From NCBI GenBank assembly GCA_009741485.1, contig CM019237.1, positions 46,918,982 through 46,982,981 of the forward strand: a DNA stretch of 64,000 nucleotides, written 5' to 3'. The number at the start of each line of letters is the position of its first letter. Within the stretch, counting starts at the first letter, position 1. The notes below the pieces were generated by a model. It was not told where the DNA came from and ran no database searches. It saw nothing but the letters and a program-made list of their open reading frames with translations. The translations under genes were made by a program, and so were the position numbers. Below, piece after piece: positions 38,698 to 52,650 of the stretch. Source of the DNA: Malurus cyaneus samueli. Lineage: Eukaryota; Chordata; Aves; Passeriformes; Maluridae.

Positions 38698-41600
38698 TAG
38701 CAAATGTGGCTCATCGCTAGCCCTGTGTAGCCACAAAAGACATTGCAAAGTCATATTTGGTTTTTTGAGGAGTAAGCAGTGATAGAGCAGGGTCTCTGAG
38801 GCATTGACTCAACTAAAGCAACTGTTCCTTTATGAAATCACTCCAGTTGTTTTTATTTCAAGTCTTCTGTAGAAGATTAGAAGAGATTGTGCTGGTCTGT
38901 TACAAAGAGCCCCAGTATCTGTCCACGACTTCTGATTTTGTTCGAGTAGTAGATTCGAATACTTCTGCTCACTGTAGCGAATCATCCATCTAAGGCAAGG
39001 ATGTTTTCTGCCAACCAAACCAAGGCTTTGTTCGGTGATAGGGTTGATTGCTCCTCCAAAGTATAACAAATCCCACTGGAAAGCAAGAATACTTTCACCA
39101 GGACCACTTGGTCCATGATGAATGTGGAAATGTTTTTCTGGATGAAGTAGATAAGAAATTGAGTGATGCTCATTTCAAACACTTTTATTCTACACTTCTG
39201 ACCTCATCTTAAGTAGTCCTGAATTTCTGTCAGCTCAGTAAGAGCCTTGGACTTTCATCTGTCTGTTTTGCATAATACTATGTGTATGGTTATTATACAG
39301 TTAAGAAGTTTTTGAGGGATTTATTCCCTGTGTTTGCTCTGCTACCTGAACCATACCTATCCTAGGAGTTGATTGCAGTATTTATCAAAGCTATGGAGCC
39401 CCCATTGGAGCCATCTGTAGGTAGTGGTTGTGCCATCTGTCACTAAAGACTGTGTTCCAGAGGGAGAGACAATATGCACAGACTTCGTCATGCAAAGCCT
39501 GTAGGGTACGGTCTCTGATGTTTGCTTTATCCTTCTAATATGTATAAATTCCAGTGTTACACTAAACTTCTAAAATTTTTATTGCAAGAGGCTTCCGAGC
39601 ACCCCAGTAGCTGATACTTCATCTTTGCCTTTCTGTATGCATTATGCATTTTACTGAACTCCACACATCCCTCTGAGAGGTGAACTATGATCCTTAGTTG
39701 TTAAAGACTGCGAGAGTATTAAAAAATGGGTAAAACCAAGCTGCGAAAAATTTCCAGCTAGTATATAAACCTCAGAGATAATGGCAAGAGCCACAAAAAC
39801 TAAGGTGCCTTTGGGTGCGAGCATGCAATATTCTGAATATTTTTGCCATGAATTATCAAGGATTACAGCAGCAGCAGATGTTCGAGGCAGCATGATAGAG
39901 ATTGTGTGTACCTTTGTGCTATGATTAACTGAGCCAATATCCTTGCATGCTAAGAGATAGGTGACTTCAAAAAGTTTCAAGAGAACATTAACAGAATGTT
40001 TCAGGAATGCTTTCCCTACAGATGTTACTACCAAGAGCAACATTCTGAATTTTTGTTGGTGTTCAGTAATCTTCTAGTTTGTGATTAGCAGTAGTGGCAT
40101 GTGATTAGGCACCAAATTTGAAGTGAAATTTGTGTTAGTTTAAGATACACCTCATGTTGTTTCTGGGGGCAGTGTGATGACCTAGACAATATTGGGTGTG
40201 AGAACCTACTCACGAAACTGTGGGCCTTCAGGACAGCAATTTTTGTGACTCCATGTTCTCTGTTGCACGAGCTTAACTGCAGTCCTTGTCACAGGCAAGG
40301 GTATCTCTTCACAGGTGGCAGTCATGGGGCCATGAATCCTTGTGCTGCCACTTTCAGCTCTGAGTAAAGCATGGAGCAGACACATGCTGGTAACCAGAGA
40401 GGTCAGAACTGTCAAATTTGCAGTTTGCCCGTCTCTGTAGCTCATCCAAGTAGGACTACTCTTGTTTGGTTTTGACCATACAGTGCTGGCAATCTGTCAG
40501 AAATCGATATTAAATATAAAGCAACAAAGTGGTGGGAGTTTCAGTACATTTTTTGTTTTTAAATGCAACAAAAGGAACAATTTGTACAAATGACAGCAAC
40601 CTAAAAAGAGCTATTGCATCAGTAAGAGGCGATACTATGCGCTGCTGTGTTAAACGGGAAGGGAACTGATTTAGCGTCAGCAAATGAACCTTAAGCAAGG
40701 CCTGTAATAGCTATTCTTATTCTGTTAGAGATCAGATGTAGCATTAAGAGCCTGTCATGACTTATATGTGTTGTGGTTTTGTACTTACGTATGCATTAAA
40801 ATATTCCAAGAAATACATAGCAAGAACATTATATTGTCAGCGAGAGGTTATGCATGTTTAATCTAGACCGAGCTTCTGAAAATACTCATGAAATGTAGAT
40901 GATCAAACATTTTATTTAAATATTGAATTTGAGGGCATTTGAGTGGATTATTCTTTGTTCTTTGTGGATGTTCTCTCAACATGAAATGAAGGGAATATAT
41001 AAATATATATATTTCCTTTTTTATGGTTTTTTTTTGCAGCATAGCAAGGACTTGCTTCGTTGCTAGGTAACAAGGTATTACTTTATTTGCAGGAGCAGTA
41101 GCTGAGTTGATAGTAGAGGCAGTGACTTATCTGAAATGTGTTAATATATACTGAAGCAGGAATAATGATTATTGAAATTGCTTATTTTTATGTGCTTCAC
41201 GCTATGGAAAAAATATATAATCAGTTCATTAGACTATTTCCTTCTACAGTGCAGAATAAATACTTAATTACCAAGAATGACCAGTACCAGAATCTGAATC
41301 GTTTATTTTTGTCTTAAAATGGGTTCTTTCAGGTACAAGGCAGGGAGTAAAGTAGTACCAAAATAAGGGGATTTATAAGGTGTAGCTGTAATTATCCATT
41401 CATACTTTTTTTGGCCTTTCAGAGACAGGCTTGCTTTTTCAGCAGGAATACATTTTCCTCCGGGGATCAAGGCCAAAGCTGCCAGTCACCAGGGCAGAAG
41501 CTGGCTCCTTTCCTGTGGCAGGCTGCCATCTCTGTTCTGCCTCCAACAACACCGGCAGGTGGTCTCCAGGCCACTCCACTGCCTCCTTTCTCACACAAGT

Positions 41601-42051
41601 CTGGAAACTCAGAATGGTCACAGTTGCCTTCAGGGTAAATGCTAATGCCACCTGTTACCACTGCTGGCACAGTGACTGACTAAGGTGGTGCTGGCTGCTG
41701 TATCCCTGACCAAAATTTCACTGCTGTGCATCTTGCTCAGTTTTGCTGCTGTTTGTGAGAGGGAAGCATTTACAGTCAACCCGATGCTCTCTCTGAGGTC
41801 AGGTTACTCTTAGCCAGGTAAAAACCTTCATCCCTGTCTGTTATGTGAGATACATCAACCAGGACTCACTGGTGCTCACGGATGCAGGAGGATTCTTTGA
41901 GTGCATGGAGGAGGATTTCTGTGCTCATGCTGAAGAAGAGCAATTGTTGTTTCAGGGTGGTGGAAGCCATGTTGGCTCAGAAGAAAGATGTCCTCAGCAT
42001 CAGCCAAATTAGTGAATGTGGCATGGCTGAACATTTTTTAGTACAATTCGT
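38698..42051. other. Non-coding region between two CR1 copies
   Basis: No gene is recognised. A 130-codon minus ORF (39651-40043) and a roughly 105-codon open minus frame ending at 38830 match no family I know. An AT-rich TATATAAATATATATAT stretch lies near 40998-41010. A moderately GC-richer patch occurs at 41430-41660 with overlapping ORFs on both strands and no recognisable product. Confidence 0.55.
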
Positions 42052-42405
42052 CGAATCCTGGAATGTCCTCAGTAGGAAGAGACCCATGTGGATCATTGAG
42101 TCCAGCTCCTGGCCCTAAACAGGAACAACCCCACGACTCAGACCCAGTGTCTGAGAGCCTTGTCCAAACATTTCTTGAACTCTGCCAGGCTTGGTGCTGT
42201 GACCACTTCCCTGGGGAGCTGTTCCAGTGCCCAGCCACCTCTGGGTGAAAAACTTCTTCCTGATGTCTAACCTGAACCTCACCTTCATGCTGTTCCCTTG
42301 GGTCCTGTCACTGGTCACCGGAGACAAAAGATCAGTGCTTGGCTCTCTGCTTCAATTTGAGTCACCCTTGCCTAAATTTTTGACACCTTTCCTTCTTGCA
42401 AGGAC
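42052..42405 (-). mobile_element. CR1 LINE 3'-end fragment
   Basis: Read on the + strand it shows the reverse complement of a CR1 tail. GAATCCTGGAATGTCCTCAGTAGG begins at the element's 3' end, then AGAGCCTTGTCCAAACATTTCTTGAACTCTG, then CCCTGGGGAGCTGTTCCAGTGCCCAGCCACC, then GGTGAAAAACTTCTTCCTGATGTCTAACCTGAACCTC. The overlapping ORFs in both orientations here are CR1 tail and not genes. It is 5'-truncated like nearly all genomic CR1s. Confidence 0.93.
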
Positions 42406-45400
42406 TGAAGTTTAATAATAATTCACATGTATAATTCTGCTATTTTTAGAGTAAACATTGACTTTTTCCTCATGTCAATCAGTTTTTAGCAGCTGCAAAT
42501 GTTTTTTAACCCACAAGGTTACCTGTTAGACTTTCAACTTTGGTTCCAGATATTCACATACTGCTCCAGAAAGCTGCAGTTCACCTCCACTCCACTCATA
42601 CAGATTTTCTCATCCTGGTGGTTTTACCTTTAAAAAGGCTACTAATCTGTAGTCCTGATCATTCAGTTTCATTGGTTTGTTGGAGGTTTTTTTTGCAAAG
42701 CAAGATCCTGCCTAATTTGAATAAAACAGGATGTTTGTCATTCCGTGATGGAGAGCAAGATTAGTCTAAAAGGGATAGTTGACGGGCAGGCAAAACCAGG
42801 AGAGAAGAGATAGCGAAACTGATCTCAGTGTACCCCACCTGTGTAAGAAGTATTTGCAGCTCTGGTAACGTTGCAATTTGTTGTAGTTTTTGTATTGTAT
42901 CACACTTGACATTTTCCTTTAGACCTCTAATGACTTCTAGCACAGTCATCGACATAATAGTTTCATAAGCAAATAGCTGCAGGCTTGGACAGTGTCTTAA
43001 GAACTAAAGTATTCCTCATCTTTTGGCTTTCATTTCAGCAAAAATGATGAGTAAATAAAACGAGGCAAAAGGGCATTCTCACAGTATCTGACTTTCCTGA
43101 AAAGTTGCAGAAAAGGAAAAAAAAAAAAAAAAGCCAAAGCACAGTAGAGTTAAAAAGCATAAAATTTAGGGAGCTGTTTCTGTATCTATAAATGTAGAAG
43201 ATTAAATGAAATCAAAGGAAAACAGGACAAATGAGAGAAAATGGGTGCAGCAATAAAAAAAAGAGCAGAAATGATGCTTCAGCATGAGTCAAAAGGACAA
43301 ATAAGGATGGTTCTCTTCTGTAGATCATTGAAAGGAGAACCTGTTTGGAGCCATTGCTGGATAAGGCCTCCAGTATATACTTCAGTTAGAGGAAATGTGG
43401 GGTTTTTTTTACATTTTCATGTAATATCAAGTGATGTTGTGCATTGAGGAAAGTTATGCATCCAGGGTTGGTCACTGTCTGTGTGAACATCCTCACCTTA
43501 CTTTCACCTCTTCTGACAGCACTACCTGCAGCATGTTGGGGCTCGGTGTTGATTGATCTCAGCACTGGGAGCATCTGAAGAACCCTTTCATCATCCTGAC
43601 CATACAGAGGAATGCTAACATGGTCTGTAGGACTTCCTTAACTCCCCAGATTTGGTGAGCTTTGTGTTTCACTTCACTGCTGTTTAAAATTCCCCAGCAG
43701 TAACAATGAGACTGAGAGAGGCCAACACTTGCTTCCTCATGTTTTTGTTATTTAAAAAGCCAGGTTGATGACTTGGTTCTTCACTGAATAAAAGATCACC
43801 TATATGGCTGTTTTAATAAAAATGCTTTTGCTTCATGGATAAATCATCAAAGAACTGAAATTTTTCTAATTTCAAAATACTTTAGTATGTTAATACAGAT
43901 GTGTTATCAGCTCAGAAATCAATCTGATCCTTGCTCTTCCTAAGCATCAGATCTCTTTCCAGTCTGGGTCAAAGGAATGCTGTGTATAAATTCTGGATGT
44001 GCATGCTCAGGTGAGAGGAATGACTGGAGACAGTTGCTTAATTAATCACTGTTCTGACGGGGAGCATGGAATGACATTCCCTCTACATGAATGTCATGCT
44101 ATTTAAGTAAACATGAGTGCACAGCCTGGGTTTGTTTTGCTGACTTGTGTTTATCATTACAGAAGGACAGAATTGAATCTAAATTTGGTGTGCTTTAACT
44201 TTTCTGTTATAAGCAAAAGAATATTGAGTAGCATGATCCTTTTATTTGGTGAGGTGAACAGTAATTAAATAATTACAGATATGTGAATTTACATAAGAAA
44301 CGAGATTTTATGTTCTTGCTCTGAACTGTATTATTAGAAGACGTGTATTTTAGCATTTTTGGTCACTGATTTACTCCATTACAGTTTTCTTTTGGAGAAT
44401 AATTTTTAACCTAAAGAAGTAGGGTCTTGCAGTTATTCTCTTGGTCTTTCAGACTGATTGGGCATTTGAGTTGGAAGAGTGGTTTCTTTCGGAGGTGTTA
44501 AATTCCCACAACTGTCATGGAAGTGAGTAGATGGAACCCTTTTAATCCTATTGTGGCAGCGGTGTTGTGGCTTACACTGCTGAGTGTGGAAAAAAATGCA
44601 GTTCAGAGTAGAGTCATGGTGGAAAGCTGAAATTACAGTGAGGATTGAGGAAGCTGAAAATAATACAGAGAAAGGAGGATTCCATGGGCCAAGGGAAGGA
44701 TTGTGGAGACATAAATGAAAATCCATAGGAAAATGTGTTGTTATTTATGCTCTTGGTGGTACTGGGCAACCACCACTTGCCTGTTTAATACAAATCCTGT
44801 GTGATGAATGGCATATTGGCTTGAGTAAAAGCACCCAGTTACAGGTGATTTCTCACACTGCTCTTCTCATGTGACAGTGCACCCTGACTGATGAGAGCCA
44901 CCAGCACCTGGTACTGTCACCTCCTGCCTGGGGAAAAAGCCTGTGCCAGCTGGGGGCTGGGTTGAGCAGAATGCCTGAGTTTGTGGGGAAGCTCCTTGGT
45001 GTCTGTGTTGGGAAGGCAGAGGCAGATAAATATGTCTTCTACCTGGGATGGAAAGGCAGTGGAGTTATGGGATAGATGGTTACACTAGAAATTCATTTTT
45101 GCTTTCTCACATATTTTTAACCAGATTTTTTTAATATTTTACTTTCTTACAAGGGTTAATGTTTGCCACTTCTTTATTAGGATTTTCTTTATATTTTTAA
45201 TCCTGGTCCTTTAATCATTTTAAATACAATGCCTGTTATGTAGCCAATAATAATTTTTCACTTAAACTAGCAGTCCATGAGAAAGAAGATTGTTATGTTC
45301 ATAAATATCATCATTGGTTAATGAGAACAAAAACTGCTATAAGAAAACAGTGTTGAACATCTGATTTTAGGCTTGGAGAGAGTGAAGACTGTGAATCACT

Positions 45401-48400
45401 TCTGACAGTGCCTGGCCAGACTGCATATGTGGTAGATATTTTTTAATGGTCTTATTTCACCCATTCTGATTGTGTGGATACAGCAAGTAAATCCAGGATG
45501 ATTTTATGAATAAGGCATGGTGTTAGGATTTAGAAGATGGGGTTTTCATTCCTGTTAGTATGCCAAGTTTCACCTGCAACCTTAAATTTGTTAGTTAATC
45601 CACATGTGCTTCAGGTTTTCATTTTCTCAAAAGAAAATAGGAAAGAGAAATCAAGTTAGTATTTTTTCCCCTTTGCACTGATGGAAACATACACTTGCAT
45701 TATTCAAAGACTCAAGAGCTGCACTCCTATCAACAATACAGAATCAAGTGACCACATTGCGACAGAGAAGGTTGACTCTATATAAAATTAAAGTCAATGC
45801 ATTAAAAAATAGGCTTGTAACCTGATGTTTATACTGTGATAAGACTCACTAGAGTACAATAAAGCTTGATCATATGCAATGTAGGATAGTGGATTAAATT
45901 TCTTAATTGCTAATAATAAGTAATCCTTGTGTCTCCAGGGTATATAGAAGGTTGAAAAGCAGCCAAACCACTGCATTTTCATTGTGTCAGTCTCCTTGGC
46001 AGTTCCCTGTGGAAACAGGCTGATGGCAGGAGGAAGGTTAGGAAGAGCCTGTGGGTATGTATGGCATTGCTGTCAGGTTAATAAATTACATGGGCCCACT
46101 GCAAAGGGGGTGCACAGAAGCACATATTGTATATCTTTCTGTGACACTCCAGCCTGGCATTCTTCTGGCTCAGGGCATTCAGTTATTCATTGCTCCCTCC
46201 TTCTCTTAATTTAATTTGTGAGCTCATTTCACAGTAGTCTATTCTATTCCTAATGCTTCTACGTAACTTTCCAGAATACAGGAAGAGTATAAAAGCAATG
46301 AGAAGGGAATAGACCCCTGAGCCTGGACTGTGTTTTTCACTGTGCTAAATTTGTGTTTTACCATTTGCAAGCTCTCACGCTACAAAACCTGTGCTGCTGT
46401 TATGAGATAAAATGTGTAGGTTTGGATTTAATGTTTCTAAGCAGCTGAATAATAGATGTAGAAGTGATGCATACAGCCACATATTGGAATGGTTCTGTAT
46501 TATATTGCGGTATTTGAAAGTAAAGCTGAAAGAGCAAGTCTTTTTTTCTTCTTCACGTTTCTTTAATCATTTTTTAGCATGCTGTGAAATAAAACATACC
46601 GTGTCACGTATTTTTCTTCTTAAATCACTTTGCTGTACCCTGTTCTTACTTACCTAGTGAAGCAGGAGGCCATGTCTGAGCATTTGTACTTTGCTCTCCA
46701 GTTCCAAACTCATTTGATGTTCAGTTTACTGCTCTTTTGCGTTTCATCTTGCTGGCCCATGTCTTCACTTATAGATAGAAGTCCTGGATGCCTGAGATGC
46801 AAGGACAAATCTCACCTAATGGGATGCATCCAGTTCTCTTCATTTCCCCATGGATATCATTCTTCTTGAGACCCAAGATCCTTATAAGCTTCTGCTATAG
46901 TAAAACATGGGTGTTAACAAAGCAGTCTGGAAACATTGAGAGTTGACAGTGTAGGATCAAGGGCAGCTGTTGGTGGAGGTTGCTAACATCTGCATCTTAT
47001 CCTAGCACATCACTAATGTGACTGAAATGTGCTGATCTGTGGCTCTTTCTTGCCACTGACAGCCTGGGTGGAATTCCTGTAGAGGAGGGAGAAACATGTC
47101 AGAACTGCAGGTTGTCCCCAGCTTGTCTCAGATGTGCCTCAGTTGTACACAGGGGATCAGTGGGTTGGCAGGAGGGGATTAGCACCAGCAGCAGTGTCCT
47201 TTGCACCTCAACAGAGCCCTTTGCAGAACACACTCAGGGAGAGATGATGTCACACAACTTCTCTCATCTTTGTGTGTGGTTTTGGATTTTTATAGCTAGG
47301 TTACACTTGTGTCCAAGCTTTTCTTCGCATCTCTCAGAGGTTATAAATTCATTTTACTGAAGTGAAAGTTTGAATCCTTCACAGCCCAGTGTTGTGAAAA
47401 GCTAAAGGTTTAGGGAAGGGTAAGAAAGTTCCCTGTTCATTTTGTCCTTTGAACCACAAGGAAAAGGTTGTCAAGCTTGGAAATAAGAGTTTTCTCTTAA
47501 CTAGAATATGCATGTTGCCTGAAAGTCTAATTTGATGTCTGTAAGGCTTCTCTCTTGCCCTTTTACAGTAGTAAGGTGGCAATTTGCAGTAGGGCTGCTC
47601 CAGCTTGGGCAGACTGTTCTGCATAGAATTTGGAAGTTCAGTTGTCCTTTAATAAAAACTAGTCAACCTCAGGGCTTCAGATATCATAGGAAAAAAAAGT
47701 CATAATTCAAAACAGTCTATGCAGTCATGGGACTTGTGCATGTCTTCCTAACAAAAGCTGAGATTCAAAAGTTTGTGATTTTTGGGAGGAAGACGGACTT
47801 TGTTGAGACTCGTGATGAAATCACAAGAGTGAAAGACAATATGCAGAATCTGCTTACTCTCACCATAACTGCCATCTCTGAAATTGAAATAAAACGTCAT
47901 ACTAAGGTGTTTTTCTTGCTTGGAGTATAAAAAGATATGAGATTGAATATATTTGTAGGATAGGTCTGCTGAATAAGAAAATACTATTTTTACACAGTCA
48001 GCTTTCATTCTACCATTTCATTTTAACTGTGCCCATCCTTTTCAGTTCTGCAATGCAGTGTAATCCCTACTTTATTGGAGTACAGCATGTCCAAGCGAGA
48101 CACTGGCTTCATTCCAGCCAAAGGTATTTTGACACTGACATCAAGAAAAACAAGTTTTCATACTTGTTACCAATACGTGGTGTTTGAAACAGAATCTTTC
48201 ACTGGCATTAGATCATTGCAGGCAGCTAATTTATAAACTTGTGGAAAATGTTTCAGATACTTTTGAAGTTCTAGTGCATGGGTGCTTTGTTATTAAGCAG
48301 TGTCAAGCTGATACTTGGTGTACATTCAGAGATTCCGACAAAGCAAATGTTCCTTTGGGAACAGGGCGCCTCGGACCAAGAACATAAGTGGAAATCTAGA

Positions 48401-48569
48401 CAAAAGATAAAGGGTGTGTTAGCTTGGAGCTAAACACGAGCAGTTTCTATGGGGAATATAGATTGTGCAGCCCCAGACGTCCAGCAGCCTGGTACTTCCA
48501 GCAAGCTGAGAAGGCTTCTCACTGGGTTCTCCTGCCCTGGAAAAAGTACATGGGTCTGCAGGCAAGGGC

Positions 48570-48589
48570 AAAAAAAAAAAAAAAAAAAA
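48570..48589. repeat. Poly(A) tract, 20 bp
   Basis: A run of A after a GGCAAGGGC sequence. It could be a retrocopy tail, but the preceding 150 bp is not recognisable as a processed gene and no target duplication was found. Confidence 0.85.
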
Positions 48590-49986
48590 CAGAAAAATGC
48601 ATTTTGATTCTGCATGAAGGATTTTGTTGTTAATATTTAAGTTAATGAAACATCTGACCTATTGAATTATTTTCTTAACCATTTATCCAACTTTAAAATG
48701 CATGAAAAATTCAATGCCACTAACATAGCAAAAATGATTTAAATGTGTGTTCACTTAGTGTATAATAGTCTGCAGTGTACAGATAACTTTTCAGTTTGCT
48801 GCACAGAGATTTAGCTGTGCAACTCTGAGCTGAGTTAAAATAATGATGTACATTTTCCCATTTAATTTTAGATCCTATTTTTCAGTATATGGGTCAGCTT
48901 CTTAAGTTAGTCTTGCATTAGTCTTTTTGCACAAGGCAGGTTTAGAACTGCAGTCAGGTCTTCCACATTTTCGTTTCTTTGAAATACTGAACTGTAAATG
49001 AGATAATTATATCTAAAAATGTAGAGGTGTCCTACAGCATTTCATGTCTTCTTGCAACCCGCACAACAAAAGTTATATTTACCCTCTGAAAGAAATTATT
49101 TTTACTAGTGACTCTTCTGCTGATAAATCTCTGGAGTTTCTTTAACCTTTCAGAATTAGAGAATTTAGAGAGAAAAGGGTTTGACTCTCATCTTAATGTC
49201 AGTTGTAAATTTCTTCAGGTTCTGTCATCTCGCTTGTCCATGCACCTTCTCTGCTGTTGGTGAGGAACATTTTGACACAGTAGTTTGTGTCTGCATTTTT
49301 GTTTGGGGTGGGGGAAGCTGCCTTGATTTTGAACTTAAAATAGATTGTGTGAGCCTCTGTGAGAACATCTGAATGAGTAATATCTAGTTGCATACCCCAG
49401 AAATAGGAGGCTTAGCTCCCAGTTTGCTCTGACATGGAGCAGATTGATGCTGCTCAAATCCATGTCTTGGTGGTCTCTCTTTCTCAGGTGTGTTGTGGCT
49501 GGCTCTGCTGCAGTTGTGTGAGGGGTCTCTTACACATTTTTCTTTCCTGCTTTCTAGCCATTGTGTGTGTACAAAGATGGTAACACACATCTCTCATTTT
49601 TGCTTAAGAGTAGGTGTATTTGTTTAAACTCCACATCCTTGTACAGCAAGAATTTGGAATCAACTCAATGAATCATGCCAATGTCAGATTCACTATACTT
49701 TCCATTTGATGCCTTAAAAAATTTATGCCTTTATGAGGAGGGTGGTCTGAGTGATTTGTCAATGCAGATCTCTGGAAGGTGCCTCTGAGGGATATCAGCC
49801 TAGGTCCTATCCATATAGCATTCTGTATTTAGAGTTTTTTTACTCTTCATATATGGAAATTCTTCCTGCCCTCGATTTATTTTTGATGCAGGCTTTGTTA
49901 ATGCACATTTTCTTATCACACACACAGAATAAAAATGTGGTAGGAGTTAAAAGAATGAGTGAATGCCCTTGCACAAAGAGAAACCT

Positions 49987-50006
49987 ATATATATATATAT
50001 ATATAT
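49987..50006. repeat. (TA)n microsatellite
   Basis: About ten perfect TA units. It is probably polymorphic between individuals. Confidence 0.9.
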
Positions 50007-52464
50007 TTCTGGGTACACATCACCTGGTCTTTAATCTTAACAGGTCATATGAAATGGTGAGCTGTGAGGTAAATACTGCCCTTTCCCCTTCCCTGATTTA
50101 AAGAGATATATGTGGGGTAAGAAAAAAGATGGCTAGTACAAGCTTTTGGCTTTTTAGTGCCTATCGAAAAATAATTCCATGTAAATCTTACAGTAGACAC
50201 TCTTCATTGTGCTTGTCAGTTGTTTCACAGCTTTACACATGTTTTAAATGAGATTGCTGGACTATATTGCTTTAGCATTTAAATGAAGCCAAATTAGTAT
50301 TCTGTCAGCAAGCAAAAGGAGTTTTTATACTAGAAAGGTGTAGGAGGGAGATGGATAACGAGGGATGAAACTTGCTGATACAAACATATGCCATATTTTC
50401 TTAAAAATATGAAATTCTGAACCACTGAAGCTTGTAAATCACTAAAGATGAGCCTAGATTATTTTAATATACTTGTCTTTCCCTAGGGGCTTATGAAATA
50501 TTTTATCAAAATTATACAATGGTAACATACATGAGTAAATTTTCACATTTTCTAAGTATTCCTTGCATCATGGTGCAGTAATAGTTTTTGACTTAGACAA
50601 TAAGAAAATGTATCCTGGTGAAGAGATCTGGTGGGATTTTAAATTTTTTTAGCTAAAAATTAGATGAACAGTTTTAAACATATAATAATTTGTAGCAGGA
50701 GCCCATGTTCACAAAATCAGTTCTTTATTCAAAATGTTATCGAGTAGCCAGCCATTCTGCAAAAATGCTTCCTATCGGTAAAATACTGGATTCTCTATGT
50801 GTTTTATCTCAATAAAGAATTAAGCAAACCTACTATGTGTGGTAGTAAATGGAGTCCTCCTGGGTCGCAGCTGATGAGTGGAGGTGGTTGCAGTGCTCCT
50901 CTCAGCACCATTTGTGCACAAGACTGCACAGACCGCGAAAGAATAGAAACGTATGTGGGTGTTTGTTCTCTTCATTTCCACGGTATCCTAGAATTGCAAA
51001 ATAAGGACAGGGATCGGTAAGAATGAGGCAGTCTTTTTCTGCAGCCTTGAGTGGTTATCCTGTAAATAACCTATATAACAGGCATTAAACATACACTGAA
51101 AGTGTTTATTACTAGGTTGTTTCATCGCTTATACAGTGGAACAGATCTCATTAAATCAAATCTAATTTTATTATTAATCCAACTGCTTCCTTTCCGTTTT
51201 TCTGTGGACATTTTGCCTTATTCATTGGTCAGCAGTTTTTGCTCCTTTTGCTGTCACTTCTCCCTGTTACTCTGCAGTGGTCAGCTGGATGAGGTGGGAC
51301 TATGTTACAAATGCAGATTGAATTGCTGAGCTGGGTGGTAGGTGATGGATGGTAAAGAAATAAAGGGGATCTAGAGGAAAGCTGCAAGGAAAATTTAATT
51401 TGGGGTCTATTGAGCTGAAAATAAGATGTGAAGAGAGAGAGGGAGAGGTTTGACAGAGGAGAGTGAAGGAAGTTGAATTTGCAAATTACAGAATAGGAAG
51501 GTTATCCAAACAGAAGAGACAGATAAAATGATCTACTCTGGTTATCCCAAATGCCTTCCAATGTCACCTACTGACATCCTTCAAACAGTTGCTTTTTAAT
51601 TTTATTGTAAAATGTTAATCCTTCCATTAGTTATTTCTCATCTGATTACTATAATCACCCATTTTCTGGTCTCCCTATTCTTCTCCCTTGTTATTCATCC
51701 TCTTAAAATTCTGGCACTCATTTTATCTCTCTTAGGTTCAAATTCTTATTTTGCCTTATTATTTCAGGAGCTTGCATTGGTTGCATCTGCAGTTAAGAAG
51801 CAGATTAACTGCAGATTAACATTTGCATTTTAAGTTCTGAACAGATATAATTCCTTGTGCAGTTAGCACTTAGTAGTAACTCGTGGTGTCTCTCACCATC
51901 TTTTCATTTATGATTTGAACACGATGTTTTGTTTTGTTATTTGTTTGCTTTCCCTGAGTGTGGATGCAGAGGAATTCCTGGCCTGTACAAATCCCTGGCT
52001 TTTCCCAACTGGTCTGTAAGACAAATTTCACTGTCTTCTAAAGTCCCAGCTCTCCCTGAAGATGAGAGCATCTGTTGATGGCTGAGATGAAGCCAGAGAT
52101 GAAGCACACAGCAGTGCGTTCAGCAGGACCCTGCTTGCAGTGCAGCTGTGGGATGGCAGCAAAGCAGCTCCAAGCAAGAAGGGACACTGGGGTGATGGTA
52201 GAAAAGTTTGTGCACTGTAGCATTCCACTGTGCTTCCAGCTTCTCCATCCCGCAGCCTACCAGCATCCCAGTTTTGAACCGGAGCTTCTGTGCCTGTCCC
52301 CAGATGGCTCAACCAGGATGGAGCAGTTGTCTGGGAACAGCCTTGAAATTTCAGGGTGCTAATCAGTGCACTGTGCTCTGCTCCTTCTGCTTTCCATACT
52401 GAAGTACACATTTTCATATCCTGAGCAATTCTGAAGAGTCTGTACATTCAGTGTTTTCTTTTTA

Positions 52465-52650
52465 GTGCACACTGAGCGCTGCAACAGGCTCCCCAGGGAA
52501 GTAGTCAGACAGAGCCTGGCAGAGTTCAAGAAACATCTGGATGATGCTCTCGGGCACAGGGTGTGACTCTTGCAGTGCCCTGTGCAGGGCCAGGAGTTGG
52601 ACTCCTGATGGATCCTTTCCGACTTAGCTTAATCTATTATTCTGTGATTT
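52465..52650 (+). mobile_element. CR1 LINE 3'-end fragment
   Basis: GAGCGCTGCAACAGGCTCCCCAGGGAAGTAGTCAGACAGAGCCTGGCAGAGTTCAAGAAACATCTGGATGATGCTCTC, followed by GGAGTTGGACTCCTGATGGATCC and ending ATTCTGTGATT, follows the order of a CR1 3' end in sense orientation. It is short (about 190 bp) and 5'-truncated. Confidence 0.92.

Larger units (their letters stand above)
42406..52464. other. AT-rich non-coding region
   Basis: No gene is recognised, and ORFs are all around 120 codons or shorter. It holds poly(A) runs (43117-43132 and 48570-48589), a (TA)n at 49987-50006 and ordinary unique-looking sequence. A somewhat GC-richer segment at 52050-52360, just before a CR1, has overlapping ORFs on both strands (up to 139 codons) but no family signature. 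Confidence 0.6.

Noticed and set aside
42038..42415. Short ORFs on both strands near 42.1 kb
   Set aside because: They are inside a CR1 tail.
52028..52447. 139-codon minus ORF and overlapping plus ORFs near 52.2 kb
   Set aside because: Mutually overlapping frames in a GC-richer patch next to a CR1, with no family signature or convincing splice sites.
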